Shown: positions 27,271-36,272 of the stretch, piece by piece
Position numbering within the stretch: the stretch's first letter is position 1
How the letters are laid out: each line of letters begins with the position of its first letter
Origin: Paracidovorax oryzae ATCC 19882
Lineage (GTDB): Bacteria; Pseudomonadota; Gammaproteobacteria; Burkholderiales; Burkholderiaceae_C
Length of the DNA: 64,000 nt
Direction: 5' to 3'
Assembly: GCF_000687165.1 (NCBI RefSeq)
Contig: NZ_JMKU01000006.1
Span: forward strand, 62,001 to 126,000
Made by a program: the position numbers and the translations under genes
Notes under the pieces: generated by a model
The model's input: the letters and a program-made list of their open reading frames with translations, nothing else
What the model was told of the DNA's origin: nothing
Databases searched by the model: none

Positions 27271-28266
27271 ATGCAGCGCAGAACCTTCACCCTCCACGCC
27301 CTGGCCCTCGGCGCAGGTGCCATGCTGGGCACCGGGCCGGCCCTGGCCCAGGCGCCATGGCCCACGGGCAAGACCATCACCTACCTGGTGCCGTTCGCGG
27401 CGGGCGGCACGACCGACACGCTGGGCCGGCTGATCAGCCAGCAGCTGGGCACGGCCCTGGGCACCACGGTGGTGGTGGACAACAAGGGAGGGGCGGGCGG
27501 CAGCGTGGGCTCCGAGATCGCGGCGCGGGCCGCCCCGGACGGCTACACGCTGCTGGGGGGCACCATCAGCTCGCACGCGATCAACGTGAGCCTCTATCCG
27601 AAGCTGGGCTACGACCCGGTCAAATCCTTCGCGCCCGTGACGCTGATCGGCACCAACCCGGTGGTGCTCGTGGTGGCCGCCGGCAGTCCCTATAAGACGC
27701 TGCAGGACGTGCTCGCGGCGGCGAAGGCCAAGCCGGGCGGGCTTTCTTCGGCCTCGGCCGGCACGGGCACCTCGCAGCATCTGGCCCTGGAACTGCTGGC
27801 CTACAAGTCGGGCGTGAAGTTCACCCATGTGCCCTACAAGGGCAGCGGGCCGGCGATTCAGGACGTGATCGGCGGCCAAGTGGACATGATGTTCGACACC
27901 ACCGTGGTCGCGGCGCCGCACATCCAGAGCGGCAAGCTGCGCGCGATCGCCGTCACCTCGGCGAAGCGGCTGGCCTCCATGCCCGACGTGCCCACGGTGG
28001 CCGAATCGGGCGTGGCCAGCCTCAAGGACTTCGAAGTGGTGTCCTGGCAGGCGATCTTCGTGCCCGCGGGAACGCCTGCGCCCATCGTCAACCGGCTGCA
28101 CGACGAGATCCGCAAGATCCTCGCCCAGCCCGACATGCAGGCCAAGCTCAAGGGCTTCGGCATGGAGCCGGCGGACCTGACCATCGCCCAGATCGCGACC
28201 TTCCAGAAGGCCGAGGTCGAGAAATGGGCCCAGGTCATCAAGGCCGCGAACGTGAAGGTCGATTGA
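27271..28266 (+). CDS. Bug/TctC-type periplasmic binding protein
   Basis: A 331-residue secreted binding protein (signal RRTFTLHALALGAGAMLGTGPALAQ) with family motifs TYLVPFAAGGTTDTLGR, VVVDNKGGAGGSVGSE, APDGYTLLGG, HVPYKGSGPAIQDVIGGQ and PTVAESG. An AAGGAG ribosome site precedes the ATG. Again no TctAB genes are close. It is the last gene of the plus-strand uronate operon and may bind an aldarate for a distant TTT permease or serve as a sensor. Confidence 0.9.
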   Translation: MQRRTFTLHALALGAGAMLGTGPALAQAPWPTGKTITYLVPFAAGGTTDTLGRLISQQLGTALGTTVVVDNKGGAGGSVGSEIAARAAPDGYTLLGGTISSHAINVSLYPKLGYDPVKSFAPVTLIGTNPVVLVVAAGSPYKTLQDVLAAAKAKPGGLSSASAGTGTSQHLALELLAYKSGVKFTHVPYKGSGPAIQDVIGGQVDMMFDTTVVAAPHIQSGKLRAIAVTSAKRLASMPDVPTVAESGVASLKDFEVVSWQAIFVPAGTPAPIVNRLHDEIRKILAQPDMQAKLKGFGMEPADLTIAQIATFQKAEVEKWAQVIKAANVKVD

Positions 28267-28282
28267 GACCCGGGCGTGGGGC

Positions 28283-28317
28283 AAGGGGGCGCCGGCCCTG
28301 CGGAGGCGCGCCCCTTC
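28283..28317. terminator. Stem-loop between convergent genes
   Basis: AAGGGGGCGC (28283-28292) is complementary, with small irregularity, to GCGCGCCCCTT (28306-28316). It lies between the ends of the Bug-protein gene and the convergent TonB-receptor gene. There is no long T run, so it is a weak or bidirectional terminator at best. Confidence 0.45.
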
Positions 28318-30493
28318 AAAGCAGCTGCGCGCGCAATCCCACCATGATGCGCCGGCCTGCCGCGGGCTCAAAGAAGCGTCCGTTGCCATCGTTGACGATC
28401 AGCGAGCCTGCGTAGCGGCGGTCGAACAGGTTGTCCAGCCGCGCCCAGGCCTGCCAGCGCACGGTGCCTCCGGTCTTCCATCCATAGCCCGCCCGCAGTC
28501 CGGCGACGGCATAACCGGGGGCCGATTCGGTGTTGGCGTCGTTGGCTTGTACCCGGGAGGAGAAGTCCACCGCGCCGCCCAGCGTCCATCGCGCGTCGGG
28601 CGCGTAATCCAGCGACAGGCGGGCCGTGTGGCGCGCCGTGCCCGGCAGGCGGTTGCCGGAGGGCACCGCCACGCCGCCCGCGCCGGTGTAGGGACTGGCG
28701 AAAAAGGCGTCCAGGTAGGTGTAGGCGGCCCGCGGGACGAAGGCACCCATGCGCGCGCTCCAGCCCAGCTCCATGCCGCGGCGGTGCACGCGGTCGGCAT
28801 TCTGGTACACCGTGCGGCCATTGACCGTCGCCGCGGGAACGATCTCCCCGCGCGTGCGGGCGTCGAACCAGGCGGCCTCCACGCGGTGCACCCCGTCCTG
28901 CCACTTGGCGCCCACCTCGAACTGGCGGTTGCGCGCGGCCTCCAGCCCGTAGTTCGGTCCGCTGTTGGTGCGGCTGTAGGCCATCTCGGCCAGCGTGGGC
29001 GTCTCGATGCCTCCGCCGGCATTGGCATACAGGTTCAGGTGCTCCGAGGCGGCCCAGACCAGGCCCACGGCCGGACTGGTGCGGTGCCAGGTGCGTTCGC
29101 CGCTGTCGTCGGGATTGGCGGCGCTCGCGGGAAAGCGGTCGTCCACGGCCAGCCGGACCCGCGTCGATCGCAGTCCCGCGACCGCGCGCACGGTGGGGGC
29201 GATCCATGCGTCCACCTGGGCGAAGAGGTCGGTGTTGCCCGCGCGGTCCTGCTCGTCGCGCCGCAGTGCGCCGGGCACGCCCGCATCGTTGACGAAGCCC
29301 TGGCGATGCTCGGAGAGCCGGTCGGCATCCACACCCACCGTCCAGGACCAGGGCAGGCCGGCGGCGGTGCGGTCGCTGTGCGTCCAGGCGGCCCCGAGGC
29401 CGTAGTAGTCGCGGTCCAGGTCCACCACGCCGCCGGCGCTGTTGGCGGCCGCACCGGAGAAGGAGAGGGTCTGGAACAGGCTGCGGGTGCCGCCATAAAG
29501 CCTTGCGCGCACGCTGTCCGTGGCGCTCAGCGCGTGCTCCACCACCAGACCGAGCTGGTTCTGTCGCACGGTCTTGCGGGTGTCGAAGCTGTACGCCACC
29601 GCGTGGGCCTGGCGGGGATCGGCCCGCCACTGCTCGCGCGTCAGACCGAGCGGGTCCTGCGCCAGCGGCTGGTCGAACAGGTTCACCAGCACCGTGACGC
29701 GGGTGTCGCTGGAAGGCCGTGCCACGACCTTCGCATTCAGGTGCGTGCGGCGGGCGGCGCCGTGGTCTCGCCATCCGTCGGTCTCGAAGCGGGAGATGTC
29801 CACCAGCCCGCCCAGGGTGCGGTCGCCCGCGTCGAACGATGCCTCGGCCATGCGCTGGCCGTAGGATCCCGCGGCCACCGAGGCGGAAGCCCCTCCGCCT
29901 TCCCGCGGATCGCGCGTGGTGACCTGCAGCACGCCGCCCGCCGCGTTGCCGTACTGCTGGGCGAGCGGCCCGCGCAGCACTTCCACCTGCGAGGCGGACG
30001 GCAGCTGGGCCGTGGCGGCCTGGCCCTGGCCATCCGGCATCGTGGCCGGGATGCCGTCCACGAGGATGCGCACGCCCCGCACGCCGAACGTGGAGCGCGA
30101 CCCGAAGCCGCGCACCGCGATCTGGAGATCCTGCGCGTAGTTCTGTCGGTCGGACACCGCCACACCGGGCTGGCCGGCCAGCAGCTCGGACAGGTTGACG
30201 AGCGGCGTGGCGGCCGTGAAGGGGTCCAGGGCGATGGCCGTATGGCTTGCGGTGGCATCGAAGCGGCGCTGGGCCGCAGCCTGGCCGCCGGACACCTCGA
30301 CGGCCGGCAGCGCGGGATCGGGGCCGGCGGCCTGGGCCATGGCTTCCGGCGGGCTGCCCGCCCACAGGGCGCAGCCGGCCATGACCGCCCAGACCGGCGC
30401 GTAAGCGCGGTTGGTCGCAGTGCCGGAAGGAGCGCAGGGCGGAAGGGAGGGGGCCGCGTGGTTCGGGGGAGAGGGCAGGCCGCGCATGCGCAT
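28316..30493 (-). CDS. TonB-dependent outer-membrane receptor, PqqU/YncD-like
   Basis: A 725-residue receptor with a long signal region ending near AMAQA. The plug domain (about 60-200) carries SELLAGQPGVAVSDRQNYAQ, LQIAVRGFGSRSTFGVRGVR, ILVDGIPATMPDGQGQ, QVEVLRGPLAQQYGNAAGGV. A 22-strand-type barrel follows, ending in RIMVGLRAQLL. The plug closely follows Escherichia coli YncD (PqqU), a receptor for the redox cofactor PQQ. Other ligands such as iron or copper chelates remain possible. The ATG overlaps the sodC stop codon (TGATG), so the two are translationally coupled. Confidence 0.85.
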   Translation of the reverse strand: MRMRGLPSPPNHAAPSLPPCAPSGTATNRAYAPVWAVMAGCALWAGSPPEAMAQAAGPDPALPAVEVSGGQAAAQRRFDATASHTAIALDPFTAATPLVNLSELLAGQPGVAVSDRQNYAQDLQIAVRGFGSRSTFGVRGVRILVDGIPATMPDGQGQAATAQLPSASQVEVLRGPLAQQYGNAAGGVLQVTTRDPREGGGASASVAAGSYGQRMAEASFDAGDRTLGGLVDISRFETDGWRDHGAARRTHLNAKVVARPSSDTRVTVLVNLFDQPLAQDPLGLTREQWRADPRQAHAVAYSFDTRKTVRQNQLGLVVEHALSATDSVRARLYGGTRSLFQTLSFSGAAANSAGGVVDLDRDYYGLGAAWTHSDRTAAGLPWSWTVGVDADRLSEHRQGFVNDAGVPGALRRDEQDRAGNTDLFAQVDAWIAPTVRAVAGLRSTRVRLAVDDRFPASAANPDDSGERTWHRTSPAVGLVWAASEHLNLYANAGGGIETPTLAEMAYSRTNSGPNYGLEAARNRQFEVGAKWQDGVHRVEAAWFDARTRGEIVPAATVNGRTVYQNADRVHRRGMELGWSARMGAFVPRAAYTYLDAFFASPYTGAGGVAVPSGNRLPGTARHTARLSLDYAPDARWTLGGAVDFSSRVQANDANTESAPGYAVAGLRAGYGWKTGGTVRWQAWARLDNLFDRRYAGSLIVNDGNGRFFEPAAGRRIMVGLRAQLL

Positions 30494-31203
30494 CAGCTGC
30501 GCGGCGCCGGGGCCTGGCCGACCACGCTGCTGGGCTGCGCTGGCTCGATCACGCCGCACAGGACGCGGCCACCGGAGTTGCCGGCCGGATTGGTCTTGTA
30601 GTCGTCTTCCTTCTCGTGCACCACGAGGGCGCGGCCCATGATGGAAGCCTTGCCCGGGGTGAGCGTGACATTGGCATTCAGGTAGCGCAGCGTGCCGCGG
30701 CCATCCGCGCCCACGGTGATGTTGGGCAATTCGCCAGCGTGGGCCTTGTCGACGGGCGATCCAGGCTGGCCGTGCTGGTGGGACATGCCGGGGTCGAAGT
30801 GCCCGCCCGCCGCGCCGAAGGGAATGGTCTTGCCGGTGGCGGCGTCCGGCCCGGGAGCGCACTGGCCATTGGCATGGATGTGGAAACCGTGCAGGCCGGC
30901 GGAAAGCCCCTGTACCTGCGCGGCGATTTCCACGCCGCTGGGCGTTTCGGTCAGGACGGCCGTGCCGGCGGGCTGGCCGTCCGCGGTCATCAGGCGGGCC
31001 GAGGCCGTGGCGCGCTCCGGGCCGGGGACCGGCATCTTCGTGGCGCTGCTGGCGGCTTCCACGGCGTGGGGGGCGGGCGTGCCCTGTGCCTTGGTGCCCT
31101 GGGCGCCGCAGCCCGCGAGGGCCAGCGCGGCGCCCGCAGCCGCCAGCGCGGTGGCCAGGCGCAGGGGACGGAGAGAGGAGTGGGTCGGGCGGTACAGGTT
31201 CAT
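30493..31203 (-). CDS. sodC: Copper/zinc superoxide dismutase, lipoprotein
   Basis: Dismutates superoxide in the periplasm. It is 236 residues, with lipobox LAGC at Cys32 and a linker of about 35 residues. The catalytic fold has GFHIHANGQC (Cu ligands), GGHFDPGMSHQHGQPG and HAGELPNI (bridging His and Zn ligands). VVHEKEDDYKTNPAGNSGGR supplies the last Cu His and active-site Arg; LCGVI holds the disulfide cysteine. The ATG at 31203 lies near the start of the membrane signal. Its stop overlaps the TonB receptor start. Membrane anchoring fits defence against external superoxide, for instance from a plant host. Confidence 0.95.
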   Translation of the reverse strand: MNLYRPTHSSLRPLRLATALAAAGAALALAGCGAQGTKAQGTPAPHAVEAASSATKMPVPGPERATASARLMTADGQPAGTAVLTETPSGVEIAAQVQGLSAGLHGFHIHANGQCAPGPDAATGKTIPFGAAGGHFDPGMSHQHGQPGSPVDKAHAGELPNITVGADGRGTLRYLNANVTLTPGKASIMGRALVVHEKEDDYKTNPAGNSGGRVLCGVIEPAQPSSVVGQAPAPRS

Positions 31204-31358
31204 GGTCGTCGGGCTGTGTAGAAGGACAAAGGCCCTGCGATGCAGGGCTGCGGCACCCGGCAGCATGCGGCGCGATTTCCGCGTGCCGCGTAGGACAACC
31301 GCCCGGGGGCGGCCGGCCTTCCCTCGGCAGCGGCAGGCGTGCCACCCCGGAAAAGGGC

Positions 31359-32258
31359 TCAGGTGCCGGGTTTGCGGACGAGCCGCAGGATACTGGAGAA
31401 ATCCAGCCCGCCGTGGCCCGCCAGGCTATGCGCCGCATAAAGACTGCGCGCAAGTCCTCCCAGGGGCGTGGCCGCTTTCACGGCGGTGGCATTCTCCTGC
31501 GCGAGCCCCAGGTCCTTGAGCATCAGGTCAGTGCCGAAGCCTCCCGCGTAGTCCTTGCTCGCCGGGGCCTGGGGCATGACACCGGGCCAGGGATTGTATT
31601 TTTCCAGGGCCCAGTTGCCGCCCGAGCTGCGGCGCATGATCTCGCTGAGCACCGCCGGATCCAGGCCGTTGGCGACGCCCAGGGCGAGGGCCTCGCTCGT
31701 GCCGGCCATCAGGATGCCCAGCAGCATGTTGTTGCAGATCTTGGCGGTCTGGCCCGCACCCACCCCGCCTGCGTGGAAGATGTTGGCGCCCATTTTCTCC
31801 AGCACCGGGCGGGCACGTTCCAGATCGGCCGCATCGCCGCCCACCATGAAGGTCAGCGTGCCCGCGACGGCCCCCCCCGTGCCGCCGGAGACGGGGGCGT
31901 CGATGAAGGCGATGCCGCGCTCCCGTGCAGCCTCGGCGACCTTACGCGACGTGGCTGCCGCGATGGTCGAGCAGTCGATCACCAGCGTGCCGGCGGCCAG
32001 CTGGGGCAGCAGGCCGGGCTGCTGGGCGCTTCCCAGGAACAGCGACTCCACATGCGGGCTGGCCGGCAGCATGCTGATGACCACCTCGGCGCCCGCCACG
32101 CAGGCGCCGGCATCGGTGGCGATGCGCACCCCGTCGGCTGCCAGCCTGTCGCAGGCGGGCCGGGACAGGTCGAATGCGCCGACGTCATGGCCGGCCTTGT
32201 GCAGGTTCAGGGCCATGGGGCCGCCCATGTTGCCCAGGCCGATGAATGCGATCTTCAT
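31359..32258 (-). CDS. mmsB: 3-hydroxyisobutyrate dehydrogenase
   Basis: Oxidises 3-hydroxyisobutyrate with NAD+ to methylmalonate semialdehyde in valine breakdown. The 299-residue product has the Rossmann GLGNMGGPMALNL loop and the substrate motif FIDAPVSGGTGGA. The catalytic Lys lies in GAGQTAKICNNMLL and the C-terminal motif is KDYAGGFGTDLMLKDLGLA. An AAGGAG site precedes the ATG at 32258. It is in a co-directional run with the acyl-CoA dehydrogenase and mmsA genes. Confidence 0.95.
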   Translation of the reverse strand: MKIAFIGLGNMGGPMALNLHKAGHDVGAFDLSRPACDRLAADGVRIATDAGACVAGAEVVISMLPASPHVESLFLGSAQQPGLLPQLAAGTLVIDCSTIAAATSRKVAEAARERGIAFIDAPVSGGTGGAVAGTLTFMVGGDAADLERARPVLEKMGANIFHAGGVGAGQTAKICNNMLLGILMAGTSEALALGVANGLDPAVLSEIMRRSSGGNWALEKYNPWPGVMPQAPASKDYAGGFGTDLMLKDLGLAQENATAVKAATPLGGLARSLYAAHSLAGHGGLDFSSILRLVRKPGT

Positions 32259-32290
32259 GTGTTGTCTCCTTGGGGTGGTGAATCGGTGTG

Positions 32291-32743
32291 TCAGTCGTCG
32301 GCCTCGAAAATGCTGTGGCGACGCGGGGCTGCCTTGGCCGGCGGTGCTTTCGGGGCCGTGGCCGCAGTCGTGGCAGCTTTCCGGCGCTTCGGGCTCGCCT
32401 TGGCGCGCGGGTTGTAGGCGAGGGCTTCGTCCAGCCAGAAGGCCCACTGCGCGGCACGCGCGTAGCCGTGCGGCTCGACCCAGAAGTAGCCCTGCATGCC
32501 GCCGCCGGGAGAGAGCTCGCGCGTGTTCTGCATTTCCTGGAATTCGCCGTGGCGCTCCGGCGGCAGGCGCACCAGCAGTTCCGCACCTTTCACGCCGATG
32601 CACAGCTTGCCGTCCACGAAGAAGGCCCGGCAGCCGAACAGCGTGCGTTCTTCCATCGACGTGGGGCCGCAGCGCTGCGCGAGCGCATCGCGCACGGCAT
32701 CGATGAGGTGCAGTGTCTCGTCGGAAAGGGGGCGCGCAGGCAT
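32291..32743 (-). CDS. TfoX N-terminal domain protein
   Basis: A 150-residue protein. Residues 1-110 match the TfoX/Sxy N-terminal domain (EERTLFGCRAFFVDGKLCIG, LLVRLPPERHGEF, MQGYFWVEPHG, WAFWLDEALAYN); the C-terminal 40 residues are a basic Lys/Ala/Pro tail. The domain is widespread in proteins outside competence control, and the TfoX C-terminal domain is missing. It lies between two valine-catabolism genes without a clear functional link. Confidence 0.8.
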   Translation of the reverse strand: MPARPLSDETLHLIDAVRDALAQRCGPTSMEERTLFGCRAFFVDGKLCIGVKGAELLVRLPPERHGEFQEMQNTRELSPGGGMQGYFWVEPHGYARAAQWAFWLDEALAYNPRAKASPKRRKAATTAATAPKAPPAKAAPRRHSIFEADD

Positions 32744-32780
32744 CTGAATGAAGGCACTTCAGCCGGTGGTGCGGCAGGGC

Positions 32781-33947
32781 TCAGCGGATCGCGTCCGGTG
32801 CGTCGCCGTCCAGCATGCGCCGGGCGATGATGACGCGCATGATCTCGTTCGTGCCCTCCAGTATCTGGTGCACTCGCGCATCGCGCAGCAGGCGCTCCAG
32901 CGGGTATTCGCGGATGTAGCCGTAGCCGCCGTGCAGCTGCAGCGCCTCGTTCACCACGGCGAAGCCCGCATCGGTGGCGAAGCGCTTGGCCATGGCGCAG
33001 TAAGTGGAGGCGTCGCGGGCGCCCGCATCCAGCTTGGAGGCGGCCAGCCGCACCATCTGGCGCGCGGCGACCAGTTCGGTCGCCATGTCGGCCAGCTTGA
33101 ACTGCAGTGCCTGGAAGCTGGCAATGGCCTTGCCGAATTGCTTGCGGTCCTGCATGTATTGCTGCGCCGCGTTCAGCGCCCCCTGGGCTGCGCCCACAGA
33201 GCAGGTGGCGATGTTGATTCGCCCTCCGTCCAGGCCCTTCATCGCGATCTTGAAGCCCTCGCCCTCGGCCCCCAGCAGGTGGTCAGCCGGGATGCGCACG
33301 TTGTCGAAACTGATGGTGCGCGTGGGCTGGCTGTTCCAGCCCATCTTCTCTTCCTTCTTGCCGTAGTGGATGCCTGCCGCATCCGCCGGCACGGCGAAGG
33401 CGCTGATGCCGCCCGCACCGGAGTCGGGCGCGCCCGTGCGGGCCATGAGCACCAGCACGTCGGTGCTGCCGGCGCCGCTGATGAAGGCCTTGGAGCCGTT
33501 GATGACGTATACATCGCCCGACCGCTCGGCCCGCGTCTTGAGCGAGGCCGCGTCCGAGCCCGCGCCCGGCTCGGTCAGGCAGTAGCTGGCGAGCTTCTCC
33601 CCGCTCGTGAGCAGCGGGCCCCAGTGGTCCCGCACCGCACTGGTGGCCCAGGTGCCCAGCATCCAGGTCGCCATGTTGTGGATGGTGATGAAGGCGGTGG
33701 TCGAGGGATCGACGGCCGCCATCTCCTCGAACACCAGCGTGGCATCCAGCCGCGGCAAGGCGAGGCCGCCGGCGTTCTCGGGCGCGTAGAGGCCGCAAAA
33801 GCCCAGCGCGCCCGCCTTCGCGATCGCCTCGCGCGGGAAGATGCCTTCCGCGTCCCATTGCGCGGCATGGGGCGCCAGTTCGGCCCGGGCGAACTCGCGG
33901 GCGGTGTCGGCGAAGGCGCGTTGTTCTTCGGTCAGCTCGAAATCCAT
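32781..33947 (-). CDS. Acyl-CoA dehydrogenase, isobutyryl-CoA dehydrogenase-like
   Basis: A 388-residue FAD flavoenzyme. It has the three-domain ACAD layout: helical start MDFELTEEQRAFADTAREFA, FAD/substrate loop CLTEPGAGSDAASLKT, WNSQPTRTISFDNVRIP, and the C-terminal domain LQLHGGYGYIREYPLER. The catalytic Glu364 lies in QILEGTNEIMR, the position used by short branched-chain enzymes such as ACAD8. Lying between mmsB and mmsA, it most probably converts isobutyryl-CoA to methacrylyl-CoA. The subsequent hydratase and CoA hydrolase genes are not in the window. Confidence 0.9.
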   Translation of the reverse strand: MDFELTEEQRAFADTAREFARAELAPHAAQWDAEGIFPREAIAKAGALGFCGLYAPENAGGLALPRLDATLVFEEMAAVDPSTTAFITIHNMATWMLGTWATSAVRDHWGPLLTSGEKLASYCLTEPGAGSDAASLKTRAERSGDVYVINGSKAFISGAGSTDVLVLMARTGAPDSGAGGISAFAVPADAAGIHYGKKEEKMGWNSQPTRTISFDNVRIPADHLLGAEGEGFKIAMKGLDGGRINIATCSVGAAQGALNAAQQYMQDRKQFGKAIASFQALQFKLADMATELVAARQMVRLAASKLDAGARDASTYCAMAKRFATDAGFAVVNEALQLHGGYGYIREYPLERLLRDARVHQILEGTNEIMRVIIARRMLDGDAPDAIR

Positions 33948-34014
33948 GGTGCGTGTCTCGTCCTGCTCGTTGTTCTGTCTTCGTCCTGGGGGCGTCGTGG
34001 ATGCATGGCGCCCG

Positions 34015-34437
34015 CTAGGGTTTCGCGGATGGATGCTCCAGCGTCAGCCAGCGCATCAGGCCCCGGCGCCGCGCTTCGGTTTCAGCCGCCAGGCACTCGT
34101 GGTAGAGGCGCGGCCCCTCGGGCAGCGCTTCGGTCGCGCGCGTCGCCTGCTTGCACCGCGTGATGCGCTCGCGCTGCCACGCGGCCTGCTCCTGCCGCAG
34201 TTGCGGCCGCTCGTTTGCCGACAGCGCCCGCATCACATCGCCGTACAGGATCGCGATGGCCGCATCCGCCTGCTGCCAGGCCTGCACCGCACAGGCATTC
34301 GTTTCAGCCAGCGTGCCCTTGGGATCACAGGCCGCGCCAGCCTGGGCATGCGCGCCGGCACTGCACAGCAAGAGGGCGAGAGCGCCCGCGGCACTGGCCA
34401 CCCGGGCCGGTCGTCGCGGAATCTTGAGAATTTCCAT
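34015..34437 (-). CDS. LprI-family (DUF1311) periplasmic protein
   Basis: A 140-residue exported protein (signal ARVASAAGALALLLCSAGAHAQ). The mature part has the spaced cysteines and the pattern CDPKGTLAETNACAVQAWQQAD...AWQRERITRCK...YHECLAAET typical of the LprI/DUF1311 fold. The Mycobacterium LprI protein inhibits lysozyme; most relatives are uncharacterised. It sits between the acyl-CoA dehydrogenase and mmsA with no evident metabolic link. Confidence 0.8.
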   Translation of the reverse strand: MEILKIPRRPARVASAAGALALLLCSAGAHAQAGAACDPKGTLAETNACAVQAWQQADAAIAILYGDVMRALSANERPQLRQEQAAWQRERITRCKQATRATEALPEGPRLYHECLAAETEARRRGLMRWLTLEHPSAKP

Positions 34438-34585
34438 CCTTCGCTTGTACCACTGCGCCAGATACCGGCGCGGCCCGAGGCCAGCAGACGCCGTGGAACT
34501 GGCTTTGCCAGGCCACTGGCGTCGTCTCCCTTCCCGCGCGCCAGCGCGAGAGAAGGGGGAAGGCGCGCAGCGCCTCAGGGGGATG

Positions 34586-36109
34586 TCACTTCAGGCTAAT
34601 GGTGGTGTTCACGCCATGGCCGATCGTGCTGTCGTCGAACCAGCGCGCCGTCACCGTCTTGGTCTGCGTGTAGAACAGCACCACCTGCTTGCCGTAGGGC
34701 CCCAGGTCGCCGAGCTTGGAGGCGCGCGAGCCCGAGAACGAGAAGAGGGGCACCGGCACGGGAATCGGCACGTTGATGCCCACCTGGCCCACGTCGATCT
34801 CTTCCTGGAACTTGCGCGCCGCCGCGCCCGACTGGGTGAAGATGGCCGTGCCGTTGCCGTTCGGGTTGGCGTTGATGAATTCGATGGCTTCCTCGATATC
34901 CTTGGCCGCCGCCAGGCAGAGCACGGGGCCGAAGATCTCCTGGTCGTAGATGGACATGCCGGGCTTCACGCCGCTGAAGATGGTCGGGCCGACGAAGTTG
35001 CCCTTCTCGAAGCCGGCCACCTGCGGCTTGCGGCCATCCAGCTCCAGCGTGGCGCCGTCGGCGATGCCGCGCTCGATCAGTCCTTCGACGCGGTCCCTGG
35101 CGGCGCAGGAAACCAGCGGACCCACGTCCGTGCCTTTCTCGGTGCCGGCATTGACCTTGAGCGTCTTCGCCTTGGCGACCAGGTCGGAAATCCATTGCTG
35201 CGCCTCGCCCACCAGAACCACCACCGACAGTGCCATGCAGCGCTGGCCGGCAGCGCCGAAGGCCGCGCCGGCCAGTGCGTTGAGCGTCTGCTCCTTGTTG
35301 GCATCGGGCATGACGATGGCGTGGTTCTTCGCGCCCATCATGCACTGCACACGCTTGCCATTCAGGCTGGCGCGGTTGTACACATGGGTGCCGACCTTGG
35401 TGGAGCCCACGAAGCTGATCGCCTTGATGTCCTGGTGGTCGCAGATCGCGTTCACCGCATCCTCGCCGCCGTGCACCACGTTCAGGACGCCGGGTGGGAT
35501 GCCTGCCTCCAGCGCCAGTTCGCACAGGCGCATGGTCACCATCGGGTCCTGCTCGCTGGGCTTGAGCACGAAGGTGTTGCCGGTGGCGATGGCCATGGGG
35601 AACATCCAGAGCGGGATCATGGCCGGGAAGTTGAAGGGCGTGATGCCCGCGCACACGCCCAGCGGCTGCATCAGCGTGTAGGTATCCACGCCACCGGCCA
35701 CGTTGTTGGCCAGTTCGCCCAGTTGCAGGTTGCCGATGGCGCTGGCGTGCTCCACCACCTCCAGGCCGCGGAACACGTCGCCTTCTGCATCGGGCAGGGT
35801 CTTGCCCTGCTCGGCCGTCAGCAGCGCGGCCAGCTCGGCCATGTTCTCGCGGATGAGCTGCTGGTATTTCAGGAAGATGCGCGCCCGGGCGCCGATGGCG
35901 GTCTTCTTCCAGCTCTTGAAGGCTTCCTTGCCGGAGGCCACGGCGGCATCGATCTCTTCCGGCGTGGCGAAGGGCACGCGCGCCAGCACTTCCTGCGTGG
36001 CAGGGTTCACCACGTTGCGCCACTGGGTGGTCTTCGATTCGACGAACTGGCCGCCGATCAGCAGCTTGACCGTCGGCGCCAGGACGGCCGTGGATTGGGG
36101 GGCATTCAT
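34586..36109 (-). CDS. mmsA: Methylmalonate-semialdehyde dehydrogenase, CoA-acylating
   Basis: Converts methylmalonate semialdehyde, NAD+ and CoA to propionyl-CoA and CO2, the last valine-specific step. It is a 507-residue ALDH-superfamily enzyme with [20 protein letters not shown], the NAD loop [10 protein letters not shown] and the nucleophile Cys in [19 protein letters not shown] and the MmsA-type end [20 protein letters not shown] follow. The ATG at 36109 has AGGAG in register; a GTG 60 bases further up is less likely. Divergent from the LysR gene, with paired operator-like repeats between them. Confidence 0.95.
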   Translation of the reverse strand: MNAPQSTAVLAPTVKLLIGGQFVESKTTQWRNVVNPATQEVLARVPFATPEEIDAAVASGKEAFKSWKKTAIGARARIFLKYQQLIRENMAELAALLTAEQGKTLPDAEGDVFRGLEVVEHASAIGNLQLGELANNVAGGVDTYTLMQPLGVCAGITPFNFPAMIPLWMFPMAIATGNTFVLKPSEQDPMVTMRLCELALEAGIPPGVLNVVHGGEDAVNAICDHQDIKAISFVGSTKVGTHVYNRASLNGKRVQCMMGAKNHAIVMPDANKEQTLNALAGAAFGAAGQRCMALSVVVLVGEAQQWISDLVAKAKTLKVNAGTEKGTDVGPLVSCAARDRVEGLIERGIADGATLELDGRKPQVAGFEKGNFVGPTIFSGVKPGMSIYDQEIFGPVLCLAAAKDIEEAIEFINANPNGNGTAIFTQSGAAARKFQEEIDVGQVGINVPIPVPVPLFSFSGSRASKLGDLGPYGKQVVLFYTQTKTVTARWFDDSTIGHGVNTTISLK

Positions 36110-36179
36110 GCGCTTGTCTCCTGTCTGGGTTGGAATCGGGGTGCCGGCTCCGGACCGGTACGCCGACACATGCTATCCG

Positions 36180-36234
36180 TGCGAAATTGCAAGATCAATA
36201 GAGAAAAATCGCACGGGCGCTTTGCGAAATTGCA
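36180..36234. promoter_or_regulatory. Paired LysR-type binding repeats between mmsA and lysR
   Basis: The 12-mer TGCGAAATTGCA occurs exactly twice, at 36180-36191 and 36223-36234, with starts 43 bp apart (about four helical turns). Each copy has TGC/GCA dyad arms. This is the expected arrangement for a LysR-type regulator bound at a recognition and an activation site. Confidence 0.7.
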
Positions 36235-36272
36235 CAACACAATCCCCGCATCGAACACCACGCGAACGCCTT

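Noticed and set aside
28283-28317. A strong terminator between the convergent uronate and TonB genes
   Set aside because: The stem is good but there is no T tract on either strand, so only a weak call was made.
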